DNA of 36,274 nucleotides from DAOVFN01 sp964484305 (GTDB lineage: Archaea; Aenigmatarchaeota; Aenigmatarchaeia; QMZP01), in the NCBI GenBank assembly GCA_964484305.1, contig CAZAEI010000011.1, positions 1 through 36,274 on the forward strand, in the 5' to 3' direction. The translations under genes and the position numbers were made by a program. The first letter of the stretch is position 1; each line of letters begins with the position of its first letter. The notes under the pieces are model-generated. The model made no database searches, had not been told where the DNA came from, and was given only the letters and a program-made list of their open reading frames with translations. Of the stretch, positions 16,728 to 25,511 are shown piece after piece.

Positions 16728-19247
16728 TTACGGACTCTGCTTCTTCCTGAAGAACCCCTCCAGGCTGGCCTGGGCCTTCTCCCCTGTGAGGTCCTCCTCC
16801 GTGTACCCGAGGCCTGACAGGACCCTCAGGGCCGCTGGTATAACCTGGTTCTTTACATAATATTCAGGGTCATAGTCCCTGGCATCCTCAAGGGGCTCTG
16901 CCCTGCTGGATATCGAGCCCTCGCCCCTGGTGATTATAAGCGAGATGCTCGTCCCGGGCCTGATGACCCTTCCCCTCTCCTGGGCCTTCCTGGCCGCGAC
17001 CACGTGGGGGCCAATCTGCTCGTACTGGTTGAGCGGCCTGGTTATCTGGGAATATATGACAAGCTCGTCCATCTCGACCCTGCCCTTCTCGATTCTCTCT
17101 ATGTTCCTCTTTACCAGCTTCACTGCCTTTTCAGGGGAGCGCTCCTTGAGTATCGCCCTGAGCACACCCTCCTGGGTGTCCTTGGCTATGGGCGACCAGT
17201 CCCTCCGGACCTTCTCAAACCCCCTTATGGTCATCTTGCCGGACTCATCCAGAAGGGCATATCTCTTCTTGGCAGCCACCCCTGTCTTGGCAAGAACAAA
17301 CATCCCCACGGAATAGATGCCCTCCAGTTCGAGCTCCATGACCCCCGGAAGGCCTTTATTTGCCCTGTCCAGGAACTCCCTGGCTGACTTCTTTGTCTTT
17401 ACCCTGAGGAACATGGAATCCGTGTCCCCATATATGACCGGATACTTCAGCCTCTCTGCCATGGAGATTACCTTCCTTATATAGAACCTCCCCCAGGCCG
17501 TGATGCTCTGGGCGCACACCCTGGAGTACCACCTTGAGCCCGCATAGGCATAATAACCGTACGAGGCATTGGCCAGTATCTTCAGGGCGTTCTGCCTGTT
17601 GTCCAGTATCCTGTGCAGGACGGTCCCTGGCTTTGCCTTCCTCATCCTCCTCTTTATCTTCTGCCTCTGCTCCACCAGTTCCTCGAGCACAGCGGGTATG
17701 AATCCCCTGTGCTTCCTGCAGAAGTAGTGCTCCCCCTCAGGGACCCTGCTAACACCCTTCGTGCATTTCTCTCCACCGCAGCACATACAGTCAAGGGTCT
17801 CTGGGGAGACGTTGTGCGTTATGGTTATGGACGGGTACAGCGACGCAAAGTCGTAAAGCGCGATGCCCTCATGGATGCCCTCCACAGGCGGATGCACATA
17901 CCCCCCTGTGAATGCCGGATAGAGCCTCCTCTTCTTGACCTCCTCGTACTTGGGCCTGTTGGGAGAGAGCTCCCCTATCCCATGAGCCCTCCTCATCAGC
18001 AGCCACTCCACGAGCTGGGAATAGCTCATCCTGGCCACATCAAACAGGGGCTGCCCCGTCACCCTGCAGAGCTCATATATCTGCGGCAGGACAGCGTTGC
18101 CGAGCATCAGTGCCAGCCTAGAGTCCTGGAGGCAGTAATCAGCAAGCCTTCCCATATCCCTTCCGTCCCTCCAGACCTCTTCTATCTCCCTCCACTTCAC
18201 CCTCTCCTTTCCCCTGCCCAGTATCTCCCTGGCCACGCTGTCCAGGGTGAGCACCTCTGTGGAGAGATAGGACTGCATGATATTGTCCACAAAATCAAAG
18301 AGGTCTATGTGCACCCTCCCGGCGATATCGGCTGCGCTCACCCTCATCCTCCTCTTGAACTCCACATCGCTCCTGTCCCTGGACAGGTCCAGCCTGACCT
18401 TGAGCGCCTCGGCCCTGGCATCCAGCTTTGTGAAGTCAAACCTGTCTGTATTGTAACCCAGGATGATGTCAGGGTCCCTCTCTCTAACCAGCTTCACAAA
18501 CCTCTCAATCATGGCCTTCTCGTCCTTGAGGACCTCCATTCCCCTCTTTCTCCTTCCCTTATAGGTCAGGACCCTGGAGAAGCCCCTGCTCTCCGCCACA
18601 GAAATCATGATTATGTTCTCCCCACCCCCGACATCCGAGGTCTCGATATCAAAGGCCAGAACCCTGAGCCCCGGCAGCCTCTCCTCCTCAAGGGGCCTTA
18701 TGCTCTCGGCCTCCAGTGCCCTGTCAACCCTGTACCCTGTCTTCACGGCCCTTCCCGTGGCCTCTATCCAGCCCATGGGGACGAGCCCCAGGTCAATCAG
18801 GTACCTCCTGTAGAATGAGACCGCATACTCGTACTCCTCCCTGACGTCCTTCCACTCCTTGACAAGCTCCCTGAACATGGGGACATCCCTCGGGCTTCGG
18901 ACACCCACCCTTAAGACCCTCTTGGGAAGGCCCAGGAACCTCTTCTCTGTGAGCTCGACACTCACCGGCCGCCTGCGGTCCTCCTCAAGCTCCAGGCCCC
19001 TTATCCTCTCGGCCAGCCCCTCAAGTTGCTCCAGGGACAGTTCCTCCCTGGGCTCCACATAGAAATAGGGCTCAAAACCCCTGTCCAGGACCACGATGCT
19101 CCTGCCGTCCTGGGTCTTCCCCCATATCCTGATGACAGGCCTCTCCCCTCCCCCCACACCCCCTTCGGGAGACGGGATACCTTCCTTGCTCTGTTCACCC
19201 TCCAGAATGTAGTCCACACCCAGAACACAGAGCTTAACCGCCGGCAT
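16728..19247 (-). CDS. polB: Family B DNA polymerase (PolB)
   Basis: A replicative archaeal B-family polymerase of about 839 residues, with 3'-5' exonuclease and polymerase domains. Exo I is AFDIETSD, Exo II GYNTDRFDFTKL, Exo III YCLQDSRLAL. Polymerase motif A is DFASLYPSI, motif B KILANASYGYYAY, motif C YGDTDSMF. A four-cysteine insertion (CMCC and CTKG) follows motif A, a pattern also seen in other archaeal PolBs. The C-terminus carries QASLEGFF, a canonical PCNA-interacting peptide. The frame is open from a TTG at 19289, but the ATG at 19247 is preferred: MPAVKLCVLGVDYI matches the family start and a TATA-like box (19266-19275) lies about 23 nt before it. All catalytic aspartates seen, so it should be active. 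Confidence 0.92.
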   Translation of the reverse strand: MPAVKLCVLGVDYILEGEQSKEGIPSPEGGVGGGERPVIRIWGKTQDGRSIVVLDRGFEPYFYVEPREELSLEQLEGLAERIRGLELEEDRRRPVSVELTEKRFLGLPKRVLRVGVRSPRDVPMFRELVKEWKDVREEYEYAVSFYRRYLIDLGLVPMGWIEATGRAVKTGYRVDRALEAESIRPLEEERLPGLRVLAFDIETSDVGGGENIIMISVAESRGFSRVLTYKGRRKRGMEVLKDEKAMIERFVKLVRERDPDIILGYNTDRFDFTKLDARAEALKVRLDLSRDRSDVEFKRRMRVSAADIAGRVHIDLFDFVDNIMQSYLSTEVLTLDSVAREILGRGKERVKWREIEEVWRDGRDMGRLADYCLQDSRLALMLGNAVLPQIYELCRVTGQPLFDVARMSYSQLVEWLLMRRAHGIGELSPNRPKYEEVKKRRLYPAFTGGYVHPPVEGIHEGIALYDFASLYPSITITHNVSPETLDCMCCGGEKCTKGVSRVPEGEHYFCRKHRGFIPAVLEELVEQRQKIKRRMRKAKPGTVLHRILDNRQNALKILANASYGYYAYAGSRWYSRVCAQSITAWGRFYIRKVISMAERLKYPVIYGDTDSMFLRVKTKKSAREFLDRANKGLPGVMELELEGIYSVGMFVLAKTGVAAKKRYALLDESGKMTIRGFEKVRRDWSPIAKDTQEGVLRAILKERSPEKAVKLVKRNIERIEKGRVEMDELVIYSQITRPLNQYEQIGPHVVAARKAQERGRVIRPGTSISLIITRGEGSISSRAEPLEDARDYDPEYYVKNQVIPAALRVLSGLGYTEEDLTGEKAQASLEGFFRKKQSP

Positions 19248-19265
19248 GCCTTCCCACACCTTAAC

Positions 19266-19275
19266 TATTATATCA
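19266..19275 (-). promoter_or_regulatory. TATA box for polB
   Basis: Minus-strand TGATATAATA centred about 23 nt before the ATG at 19247. It falls inside the reading frame extended to the TTG at 19289, which argues against that upstream start. Confidence 0.5.
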
Positions 19276-19403
19276 GGGTTTTCACGCAAAATCCGTCCTG
19301 ACTCATATTGTTAATGACAGCGTGCACCACCTATTAAGGATTGGATTTTTGGTTTATAAGGGTTTTCAGGGTTTATGCGGTTTATACCAAACCATTTGCA
19401 ATG

Positions 19404-19413
19404 TTTTAAGTAT
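19404..19413 (+). promoter_or_regulatory. TATA box for the DUF3160 lipoprotein
   Basis: TTTTAAGTAT is centred 26 nt before the ATG at 19434, with no room for a long leader, which fits a leaderless transcript. It lies in the divergent region shared with polB. Confidence 0.5.
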
Positions 19414-19433
19414 CCGGACCAGGAAATATAATC

Positions 19434-21740
19434 ATGAAGAAGCTTCTATTCGCTGTCCTGATAGCGGGAATGGTTCTCATTAGCGGCTGTACCCAGCAGG
19501 ACTGGCAGACCCAGGAGTCCAGGCTCAACACAGATGCAGTCGACCTTTCCGGCTTTGAGCCAGAGAAACCCAGCCTCACCAAACACTATACAATGGAATC
19601 CCTTGACATCACACTCAAGGTTCCCCAGTACACCCTCCCCCTCCACACAGGACAGATATACAATTTCGGTGACTTCTCCTCAAAACTCCCCATTTCCCCC
19701 GGGGCCCTGGAGCTCCTTGGCCAGAATGGCTTTGTCGTCATCCAGAACCCCTTCAACCCAGCGGAGGAATACATAACCGTCCCCTACAATACCCTGAAGC
19801 AGATGGAAATCCCGGTTTTCATAACCTCTGACTCCCTTCTCCATCTCTACCACATCCAGTTTGACGAGACACTCAGGCAGATTGAGGAAAGGGAGTTCTA
19901 CGACAAGATATGGGAAATCAGCAATGAATTGCTGGGTGACTCTGTAGAGAAATACCATGCATCTACAGGGGAATTGAATGAGGCCGCAAAGAGGAACGCA
20001 GCCTATTTTGCAGTAGGCCTGGAACTTCTAAGACCAAAACCGGACCAAGTCCAGGGGGAATGCGCCGAGAACGACTGGCAGTGCCTGACCTCCCAGACAG
20101 ATGAATATTTCACCCCGGAAGAGAAAGCCAGGTACACCTTCACAATCCCGGCTTTCGCAAGCGATATCGTCAACGAGGAGTTTGCCCTGATAGAAGCACA
20201 CGAGGGATTCTCAGAATCCCCACTATTTGTTTACAGCGAGGACTACTCACAGTACGTCCCGCGGGGCCACTACACAAGGTCAGAAAAGCTCAAGAACTAC
20301 TTCAGGGCCATGATGTGGTACGGAAGAATAAGCATGCTTCTCAAGGGTTGTTCAGACTGTATAATTTCAGAGGAAGATGCACGCCTGCAGACCATGGGCG
20401 CCAGCCTTATTGCTTCCAGGTTTGCCGAGAGCCCGGATCTGAAAGACAAATGGGACAGGATTTACACTGTAACGGCCTTCTATGTAGGCCTCTCTGACGA
20501 CCTGGGCCCCTATGAATATATAGAGGCCCTGGATGCAGTCTTCGGCAGCCCCTTCGACCCGAACGATTTGACAGAGGAGACCATCGGGGAACTCAAGGCA
20601 AAGCTGGCAGAATACAGGTCCCCCAAGATATACGGAGGAACAGGGGCCTGTGAAATAGAGCCACCCTTCAATCCAGAGCAGGCAGACCAATGCCTTGAGG
20701 ACACAAAGGGATTCCGCCTCATGGGCCAGAGGTTCATCCCCGACTCCTATATGTTCCAGAACCTTGTCTTCCCATATATAGGCCCTTACCTGGGAAGTGG
20801 AGAACCCTTCACCATGGAGGTGACCCAGGCTGGTCCGGCAAGGGCTTTCCCCAGAGGCCTGGATGTGATGGCCCTTCTTGGCTCAGGAAGGGCAAGGGAA
20901 ATCCTGGACGAGCTTGATGATTCCAACTACGTCAATTACACCATTCGCTTTAATGAACTCAAGGAGGAGTTCGATGCTTTCACCGATGCTGACTGGAACA
21001 GGAACCTCTACTGGTCGTGGCTGTATGCGCTCAAGCCGCTCCTGAAGGATTTCGGAGAGGGCTACCCCACCTTTATGCAGGTCCAGGCCTGGCAAGAAAA
21101 GGAGCTCACCACTGCCCTGGCCTCCTGGGCCGAGCTCCGCCACGACACCATACTCTATGCCAAACAGAGCTACACCCCCGAGGCAACGTCTATGCCGCCC
21201 CTGGAGAAGCCCGTGGTCGGCTATGTTGAGCCGGTCCCCGAATTCTATAACCGGCTCCTTGCCCTGACCACGATGACAACAGAGGGCCTGGATTCCATGG
21301 AGGTCCTGGACGACACCTCCAGGTACAGGCTCCAGAACCTCGAGGAAATCCTTGAAAGGCTGGTCGAGATTTCCACCCAGGAGCTTGAGGACCAGGAACT
21401 CTCCCAGGAGGACTACGGTTTCATCAAGGACTTCGGTGAGCAGCTCAACGGTGTGATTGCAGAGGTGGAGGACAGGGCCAAGAAGACCACTATCGTTGCT
21501 GACGTTCACACAGACGGCAACACCAGGCAGGTCCTCGAGGAGGGCGTCGGCTATGTCGACATGATGGTCGTGGCCTACATGGTCCCTGACGGCCGAATCC
21601 TCCTGGGAGCCGGCCCGGTGATGACCTACTACGAGTTCAAGCAGCCCATGAGCGACAGGCTCACCGACGAGGCCTGGCGGGACATGCTCCAGGACGACCC
21701 CCCAGAGAAGCCAGAGTGGATAACCAATTTCTCAGTATAG
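19434..21740 (+). CDS. DUF3160 family lipoprotein
   Basis: A 768-residue exported lipoprotein. A lipoprotein signal peptide ends in LISGC with Cys19 as the lipidation site, followed by a Gln/Thr-rich linker. The rest matches the DUF3160 family of extracellular proteins by the early signature PVFITSDSLLHLYHIQFDE (about 130-148) and by length. Cys-containing loops (CAENDWQC, CSDC, CEIEPPFNPEQADQC) may form disulfides. The C-terminus ends in a compact GYVDMMVVAYMVPDGR/LGAGPVMTYYEF stretch typical of the family. No enzymatic activity is established for the family as far as I know. It stands alone, divergent from polB and convergent with endA. Confidence 0.8.
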   Translation: MKKLLFAVLIAGMVLISGCTQQDWQTQESRLNTDAVDLSGFEPEKPSLTKHYTMESLDITLKVPQYTLPLHTGQIYNFGDFSSKLPISPGALELLGQNGFVVIQNPFNPAEEYITVPYNTLKQMEIPVFITSDSLLHLYHIQFDETLRQIEEREFYDKIWEISNELLGDSVEKYHASTGELNEAAKRNAAYFAVGLELLRPKPDQVQGECAENDWQCLTSQTDEYFTPEEKARYTFTIPAFASDIVNEEFALIEAHEGFSESPLFVYSEDYSQYVPRGHYTRSEKLKNYFRAMMWYGRISMLLKGCSDCIISEEDARLQTMGASLIASRFAESPDLKDKWDRIYTVTAFYVGLSDDLGPYEYIEALDAVFGSPFDPNDLTEETIGELKAKLAEYRSPKIYGGTGACEIEPPFNPEQADQCLEDTKGFRLMGQRFIPDSYMFQNLVFPYIGPYLGSGEPFTMEVTQAGPARAFPRGLDVMALLGSGRAREILDELDDSNYVNYTIRFNELKEEFDAFTDADWNRNLYWSWLYALKPLLKDFGEGYPTFMQVQAWQEKELTTALASWAELRHDTILYAKQSYTPEATSMPPLEKPVVGYVEPVPEFYNRLLALTTMTTEGLDSMEVLDDTSRYRLQNLEEILERLVEISTQELEDQELSQEDYGFIKDFGEQLNGVIAEVEDRAKKTTIVADVHTDGNTRQVLEEGVGYVDMMVVAYMVPDGRILLGAGPVMTYYEFKQPMSDRLTDEAWRDMLQDDPPEKPEWITNFSV

Positions 21741-21919
21741 ACACCTACGGTTTCGCCCTGAACCCCTTTTCAAGAAAAAAGCGAAAGGGCAAATTCCGGT
21801 GCTGAAAGCACCGGCTGTCACCCACGGAAAAGGAGTCGTGTCTCGTAGACGCGGGACATCTCTGCAAAGGACTTGTTGGAGATACGGACTTTGCTCCACT
21901 TGCTTCCATACTAACCGGC
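21741..21919. terminator. Convergent intergenic region with strong hairpins
   Basis: Between the convergent lipoprotein and endA genes. CCGGTGCT-GAA-AGCACCGG (21796-21814) is a perfect 8-bp stem with a three-base loop. Just before it TTTCGC/GCGAAA and TTTTC-AA-GAAAA stems overlap, and smaller stems follow. These may act as bidirectional terminators or belong to the wider short-hairpin families in this window. Confidence 0.5.
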
Positions 21920-23116
21920 CTATGGCTTCATCCACTCTATCTCATAGTATTCATAGTCCGACCCGGGCAGTATGACCTTCTTTAGCACATAATAGGTTAT
22001 GGCGGTCTCCCTGTCCGATATGGACAGAATCAGCTCCAGGCCCATGGACTCGGCCTTCCTGAGCAGGCTGGCCAGCTCGACCCCGCCTATGTGCTCGTCC
22101 TCTGCCACAGCAGCCAGGAGATACCTCGGCCTGTCCTCGGGGGTCTCCCTCACCCAGTCCTTTCCGGATTTCTTTCTTCTCCATGCAATGAACTCTGCAG
22201 GATAGTCAATGTAATCCTTCTCCTTCATCTCGGGTATGGACAGCAGGAAGGTCTTCTTCACACCGTGGGCCACCCTCACTGCCCTGGCCCACTCAGAAAT
22301 CAGAAGCTTCTGCTCCTTTGGGAAGACATGTATGACATGCTTGGAGTGAATCCACTCCTTGCTCTCCTGCTTGGGTGAGGCCCCTGGGAAATATATCCTG
22401 AAGTGCGTTCCGAACTTGAACCCCGTCTTTATCACAAAGGCCTTGAGCCTCCAGTCCTCATACACATCATAGAGCGGTTTCGCGTACTCCCTCTCCTTTA
22501 TGACCTGCTTCAGAATCTGGCCGTGCTTCAGCTCCTTCCCGCTCTCAAGGTCCCTTACCTTAAGACCAAAATGCTTTGCCAGGAATACAGTCTCCAGGGA
22601 ATTCAGCTTGAGCAGGCCTCCCCTGTCCTGCTTGTATATCCCCCACTGACCGAACCAGTACTCATTGAACAGCATCCTCCCCTCGGTTTCATCCTCCATG
22701 ACCGAGAAGAGGTTCCTGCTATACCACACAGTCTCTGCCCTGAGCCTGACCTTCGCTATCTTCTTGGCCGGGTACTTCCTGCTTATCCTGGGCCTCTTCC
22801 TCACGTTGCCCTTGTCAAGGTACTCAATCCTCTTCAGGATAAGGCCCCTGTCCCTCCAGTCTCTGTAGGCATTGTACATGACGAACAGCCTGGGATTCTC
22901 CCCTGCATATATCGCTGCAACATCATTAAAGCCAAGCTCCCCCTTCTTTGAGATACAGGTACCCCTGAGAAAATTGAGGGCATAGAGGGCCTCCTCGACT
23001 TCAAGAAACAACTTCCCCTTCTTATTGGTTCCGAAATGGTTTCGGTGGAGTTTCTCAAAGGAGGCAGGCTCCTCGACCCAGATTCCCTTTCTGGGGCCGT
23101 ATTTGAGCTCCATCAT
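21920..23116 (-). CDS. endA: tRNA-splicing endonuclease, three-unit epsilon2 (ARMAN) type
   Basis: Cuts bulge-helix-bulge introns from precursor tRNA. This 398-residue chain carries an N-terminal EndA-like half unit (about 1-100, with YNAYRDWRDRG), a full catalytic unit (about 125-300, with YEDWRLKAFVIKTGFKFG), and a C-terminal half unit (about 310-398, EWMKP end). The catalytic triad is Tyr242 (FRIY), His257 (IHSKH) and Lys288 (HGVKK). These residues keep spacings of 15 and 31, the same as I recall for the ARMAN-2 enzyme (Tyr236, His251, Lys282). Length and unit order fit the homodimeric epsilon2 class rather than the shorter alpha4, alpha2 or alphabeta forms. The start codon is the first of two ATGs; a TATA-like box lies at 23156-23165. 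Confidence 0.85.
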   Translation of the reverse strand: MMELKYGPRKGIWVEEPASFEKLHRNHFGTNKKGKLFLEVEEALYALNFLRGTCISKKGELGFNDVAAIYAGENPRLFVMYNAYRDWRDRGLILKRIEYLDKGNVRKRPRISRKYPAKKIAKVRLRAETVWYSRNLFSVMEDETEGRMLFNEYWFGQWGIYKQDRGGLLKLNSLETVFLAKHFGLKVRDLESGKELKHGQILKQVIKEREYAKPLYDVYEDWRLKAFVIKTGFKFGTHFRIYFPGASPKQESKEWIHSKHVIHVFPKEQKLLISEWARAVRVAHGVKKTFLLSIPEMKEKDYIDYPAEFIAWRRKKSGKDWVRETPEDRPRYLLAAVAEDEHIGGVELASLLRKAESMGLELILSISDRETAITYYVLKKVILPGSDYEYYEIEWMKP

Positions 23117-23155
23117 GCCGAACTGCCTTCTGCTCCTGATATTAGGTTTCGCTGC

Positions 23156-23165
23156 TATTTATAAA
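23156..23165 (-). promoter_or_regulatory. TATA box for endA
   Basis: Minus-strand CTTTATAAATA lies about 44 nt before the first ATG, leaving room for a short leader containing GGAGCAGAAGG. This suggests an mRNA with a leader, unlike most first genes here. Confidence 0.45.
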
Positions 23166-23198
23166 GCTTCCCAGATCAGCTTACGAGAGCTTCGTTGC

Positions 23199-23310
23199 CC
23201 TGCCTTCCTCAATATAAGCAAGGCAGGAAGGGAAGTACCCACTTCTGCAAGCTGATACCCCTCCGGGGCACAGGTAAGCAACATACAAACCTTACCATTT
23301 TATTAACCCC
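23199..23310. repeat. Intergenic hairpin-cluster repeat, copy D
   Basis: CCTGCCTT/AAGGCAGG around CCTCAATATAAGC, then GGGAAGTA, CACTTCTGCAAG, CCCC-TCC-GGGG and GTAAGCAACAT. The left part matches copies B and C, the right part (23252-23307) matches copy A. It therefore joins two halves that occur separately elsewhere and shows that all four belong to one family. It lies in the divergent region between endA and gltX, and overlaps the gltX promoter. Confidence 0.6.
23297..23306 (+). promoter_or_regulatory. TATA box for gltX
   Basis: ATTTTATTAA is centred about 27 nt before the ATG at 23328, at the right end of repeat copy D. It fits a leaderless start. Confidence 0.45.
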
Positions 23311-23327
23311 CATGCTTTACTTTATTC

Positions 23328-24995
23328 ATGGTGCACATGAGGACCAGGATAATGAAGTACGCCCTCCAGAACGCCATATTCTACAGCGGAAAGGCCAACC
23401 CCAAATCAGTCCTTGGCAGGGTCCTGGGCAGCGAGCCCGACCTGCGGGCCAATCCCGGCCAGGTCAGAATCGAGGTCGAGAAGGCCGTGGCCGATGTGAA
23501 CAGGCTCACCCCCGAAATCCAGGAGGCCCGCCTCAGGGAGCTCGCCCCCGAGATGCTCGTCAGGGAGGAAAAGAAACAGGAGGAACTCTCCCCGCTCCCC
23601 AATGCCGAATCAGGCAGGGTCGTGACCCGCTTCGCCCCCTCTCCCACCGGCCCCCTGAACATAGCCCACCTCTTGAGGGCGGCCATGCTCAACTACCTCT
23701 ATGCCCAGAAGTACCAGGGCAGGTTCATCCTCCGCCTCGAGGACACAGACCCGGGCAAAATCGAGAAGGGTTTTTACAAGGCCATCCAGAACGACCTCGA
23801 GGTTGCCGGGATAAAATGGGACAAACTTGTTATAGAGTCCGACCACCTCGCGCTCTACTACAGGCATGCCCGGGAGCTCCTTTCCCAGGGCAACGCCTAT
23901 ATGTGCACCTGCCCGCCCGAGGCCTTCAAGGAACTCAAGCTCAAGAAGAGGAACTGCCCCTGCAGGGACAAGAGTCCCAGGGACAGCCTCGCCGACTTCC
24001 ACAATGTCCTCAGGGGCCTCTACCACGAGGGCCAGATAGTCATGCGTCTCAAGACCAGTATGAAGGACCCCAACCCCGCCCTGAGGGACCCTCCCCTCAT
24101 GCGGGTCAACAAAACCAGGCACCCACTCAAGGGCCGCAAGTTCAATGTCTGGCCCCTCTACAACTACGCCTGCGCGGTGGAGGATCACGAACTCGGCGTG
24201 ACCCATGTCTTCAGGGGTAAGGAGCACGAGCACAACACCGAGGTCCAGAGCCGAATCTGCCAGGCCTTTGGCTGGTCAAAGCCCACCACCGTCAACTTCG
24301 GCATGATATACCTCCCAGGCGAGAAGCTCCACACCCGCGACATCAAGGAGTGGATTGCAAAAGGCAGGGTAACAGGATGGAACGACCCCCGCCTCCATAC
24401 TGTCCAGGCCCTTATAAGGAGGGGCTTCCAGCCCGAGGCCTTCCGCCTCTATGCCATCCAGGTGGGCCTGACCAAATCTGACATCAGGCTGAACTGGGAT
24501 AACCTCGAGAGCTTCAACCGCTCCATAATCGACCCGGAGGCCAACCGCTACATGGTGGTCCTTGACCCCGTAAAGCTCACCCTGAGGGGCGGTCCTGACA
24601 AAGCCAAGGTCATGGCCGGCCTCCATCCCGACTACCCCAAGCGGGGCAAGAGGGCCATGCCCCTTGACAAGAAGGCAGTCTACCTCTCCCGGGAGGACTG
24701 GAAGAGATTCCAGGGCAAGACCGTGCGCCTCAAGAACCTCTTCAATGTCCGCCTCCGGGACCGGACAGCAATCTACACCGGCGACGAGCTCCTCCAGGCA
24801 ATGCCCAAGCTTCAGTGGGTATCCAGGCCCAATGTGGAGGTCAGGCTCCTCATGCCCGACCGCAAGCTCGCGGCCCTCGGTGAGCAGGCCCTGCGGACCC
24901 TGAAGAGGGGCCAGCTCCTCCAGATGGAGCGCCTCGGCTACGGCAGGATAGACAAAAAAGCAAAAGAAATATCAATCATATGGACTCACAGGTAG
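23328..24995 (+). CDS. gltX: Glutamyl-tRNA synthetase, archaeal type, with altered signature motifs
   Basis: A 555-residue class I synthetase that charges tRNA with glutamate. The N-terminal helical region (KYALQNAIFYSGKANP) is typical of archaeal GluRS. The nucleotide-binding site is FAPSPTGPLNIAH: the usual HIGH is NIAH (111-114), so its first histidine is asparagine. LRLEDTDP and a Zn-binding set (Cys193, 195, 210, 212) are present. The KMSKS-equivalent region, usually of the form L-x-T-S in archaeal GluRS, reads KLHTRD (333-338). The rest of the catalytic domain and the beta-barrel anticodon domain look intact. Both motif changes could lower or re-tune activity; a non-canonical aminoacylating role cannot be excluded. 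Start chosen at the first ATG, 27 nt after a TATA-like box. Confidence 0.88.
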   Translation: MVHMRTRIMKYALQNAIFYSGKANPKSVLGRVLGSEPDLRANPGQVRIEVEKAVADVNRLTPEIQEARLRELAPEMLVREEKKQEELSPLPNAESGRVVTRFAPSPTGPLNIAHLLRAAMLNYLYAQKYQGRFILRLEDTDPGKIEKGFYKAIQNDLEVAGIKWDKLVIESDHLALYYRHARELLSQGNAYMCTCPPEAFKELKLKKRNCPCRDKSPRDSLADFHNVLRGLYHEGQIVMRLKTSMKDPNPALRDPPLMRVNKTRHPLKGRKFNVWPLYNYACAVEDHELGVTHVFRGKEHEHNTEVQSRICQAFGWSKPTTVNFGMIYLPGEKLHTRDIKEWIAKGRVTGWNDPRLHTVQALIRRGFQPEAFRLYAIQVGLTKSDIRLNWDNLESFNRSIIDPEANRYMVVLDPVKLTLRGGPDKAKVMAGLHPDYPKRGKRAMPLDKKAVYLSREDWKRFQGKTVRLKNLFNVRLRDRTAIYTGDELLQAMPKLQWVSRPNVEVRLLMPDRKLAALGEQALRTLKRGQLLQMERLGYGRIDKKAKEISIIWTHR

Positions 24996-25005
24996 CCCGT
25001 GGTAC

Positions 25006-25074
25006 CTAATCTTTTGAATCGTCGTCAAAGACATCGTCGTCTTCATCTTCCTGTATCATGCAAAAGAGTTCCAT
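25006..25074 (-). CDS. Possible 22-residue acidic microprotein
   Basis: The predicted peptide is MELFCMIQ followed by a strongly acidic tail (EDEDDDVFDDDSKD). It is very short, but its start is well supported: the sequence before the ATG reads GGTGAGGAGGGGTTAA, a strong ribosome binding site six bases away, and a TATA-like TATTTAAAG lies near 25133-25143. No family is recognised. It could be a small regulatory or nucleic-acid-mimicking peptide, or a chance ORF behind a strong site. Confidence 0.35.
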   Translation of the reverse strand: MELFCMIQEDEDDDVFDDDSKD

Positions 25075-25190
25075 TTAACCCCTCCTCACCTAGAACGGCT
25101 AAAAGATTTGATAAGATTATTAGAGAGACTGAGCTTTAAATACAAGAGCAGGTTCATGGCATCAGCCAATATCAGCAGATTCCAATCAGA

Positions 25191-25454
25191 TCATTCTATC
25201 TCAGAAATAACTCTAGAAGTTTCCCTATCATCACGAAAAGCTTCTAGTGATTCTCTTATGTACATGAGTTTCATACCGAGACTCGGGAAATCTATACCGA
25301 GATAGTTATCGGTACATCCGCATGTCCTTTGTCTTTGCTGTCTTACATAGCTTCTCAAAGAGACTGGGTCAAGGTCATCCCGGTCAAACCTTCCAGCAGC
25401 AATTGCTACTTCCATGGCAGATCGACAGTGTATCTTATCCCACTCTACAGACAC
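25191..25454 (-). CDS. Small hypothetical protein
   Basis: An 87-residue ORF from GTG (25454) with ordinary soluble-protein composition: alternating charged and hydrophobic residues, a CGC motif (YVRQQRQRTCGCTDN) and a helical C-terminus (YIRESLEAFRDDRE). A TATA-like box at 25466-25475 is too close to the GTG for a usual promoter, so the ATG at 25415 (74 residues, MEVAIAAGRF) may be the true start. It lies between the transporter and the small acidic ORF, all leftward. No family is recognised. Confidence 0.45.
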   Translation of the reverse strand: MSVEWDKIHCRSAMEVAIAAGRFDRDDLDPVSLRSYVRQQRQRTCGCTDNYLGIDFPSLGMKLMYIRESLEAFRDDRETSRVISEIE

Positions 25455-25511
25455 AGCAGAGACAGAAATATAAAGCTTCCCACGATTGTTGTATCTTTAA
25501 ACCTTCCAGTC

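Noticed and set aside
17613..18818. 401-residue frame opposite polB
   Set aside because: Antisense to well-conserved polymerase motifs; rich in Pro, His and Leu as expected of a shadow frame in GC-rich DNA.
21796..21814. Possible dif site for XerA
   Set aside because: The palindrome is a tight GC-rich hairpin with a 3-nt loop, not two 11-nt arms around a 6-nt spacer as in archaeal dif.
23195..24220. 341-residue plus-strand frame overlapping gltX
   Set aside because: A different phase over confirmed GluRS sequence; composition rich in Pro, Gly, Gln and Arg is typical of an off-frame read.
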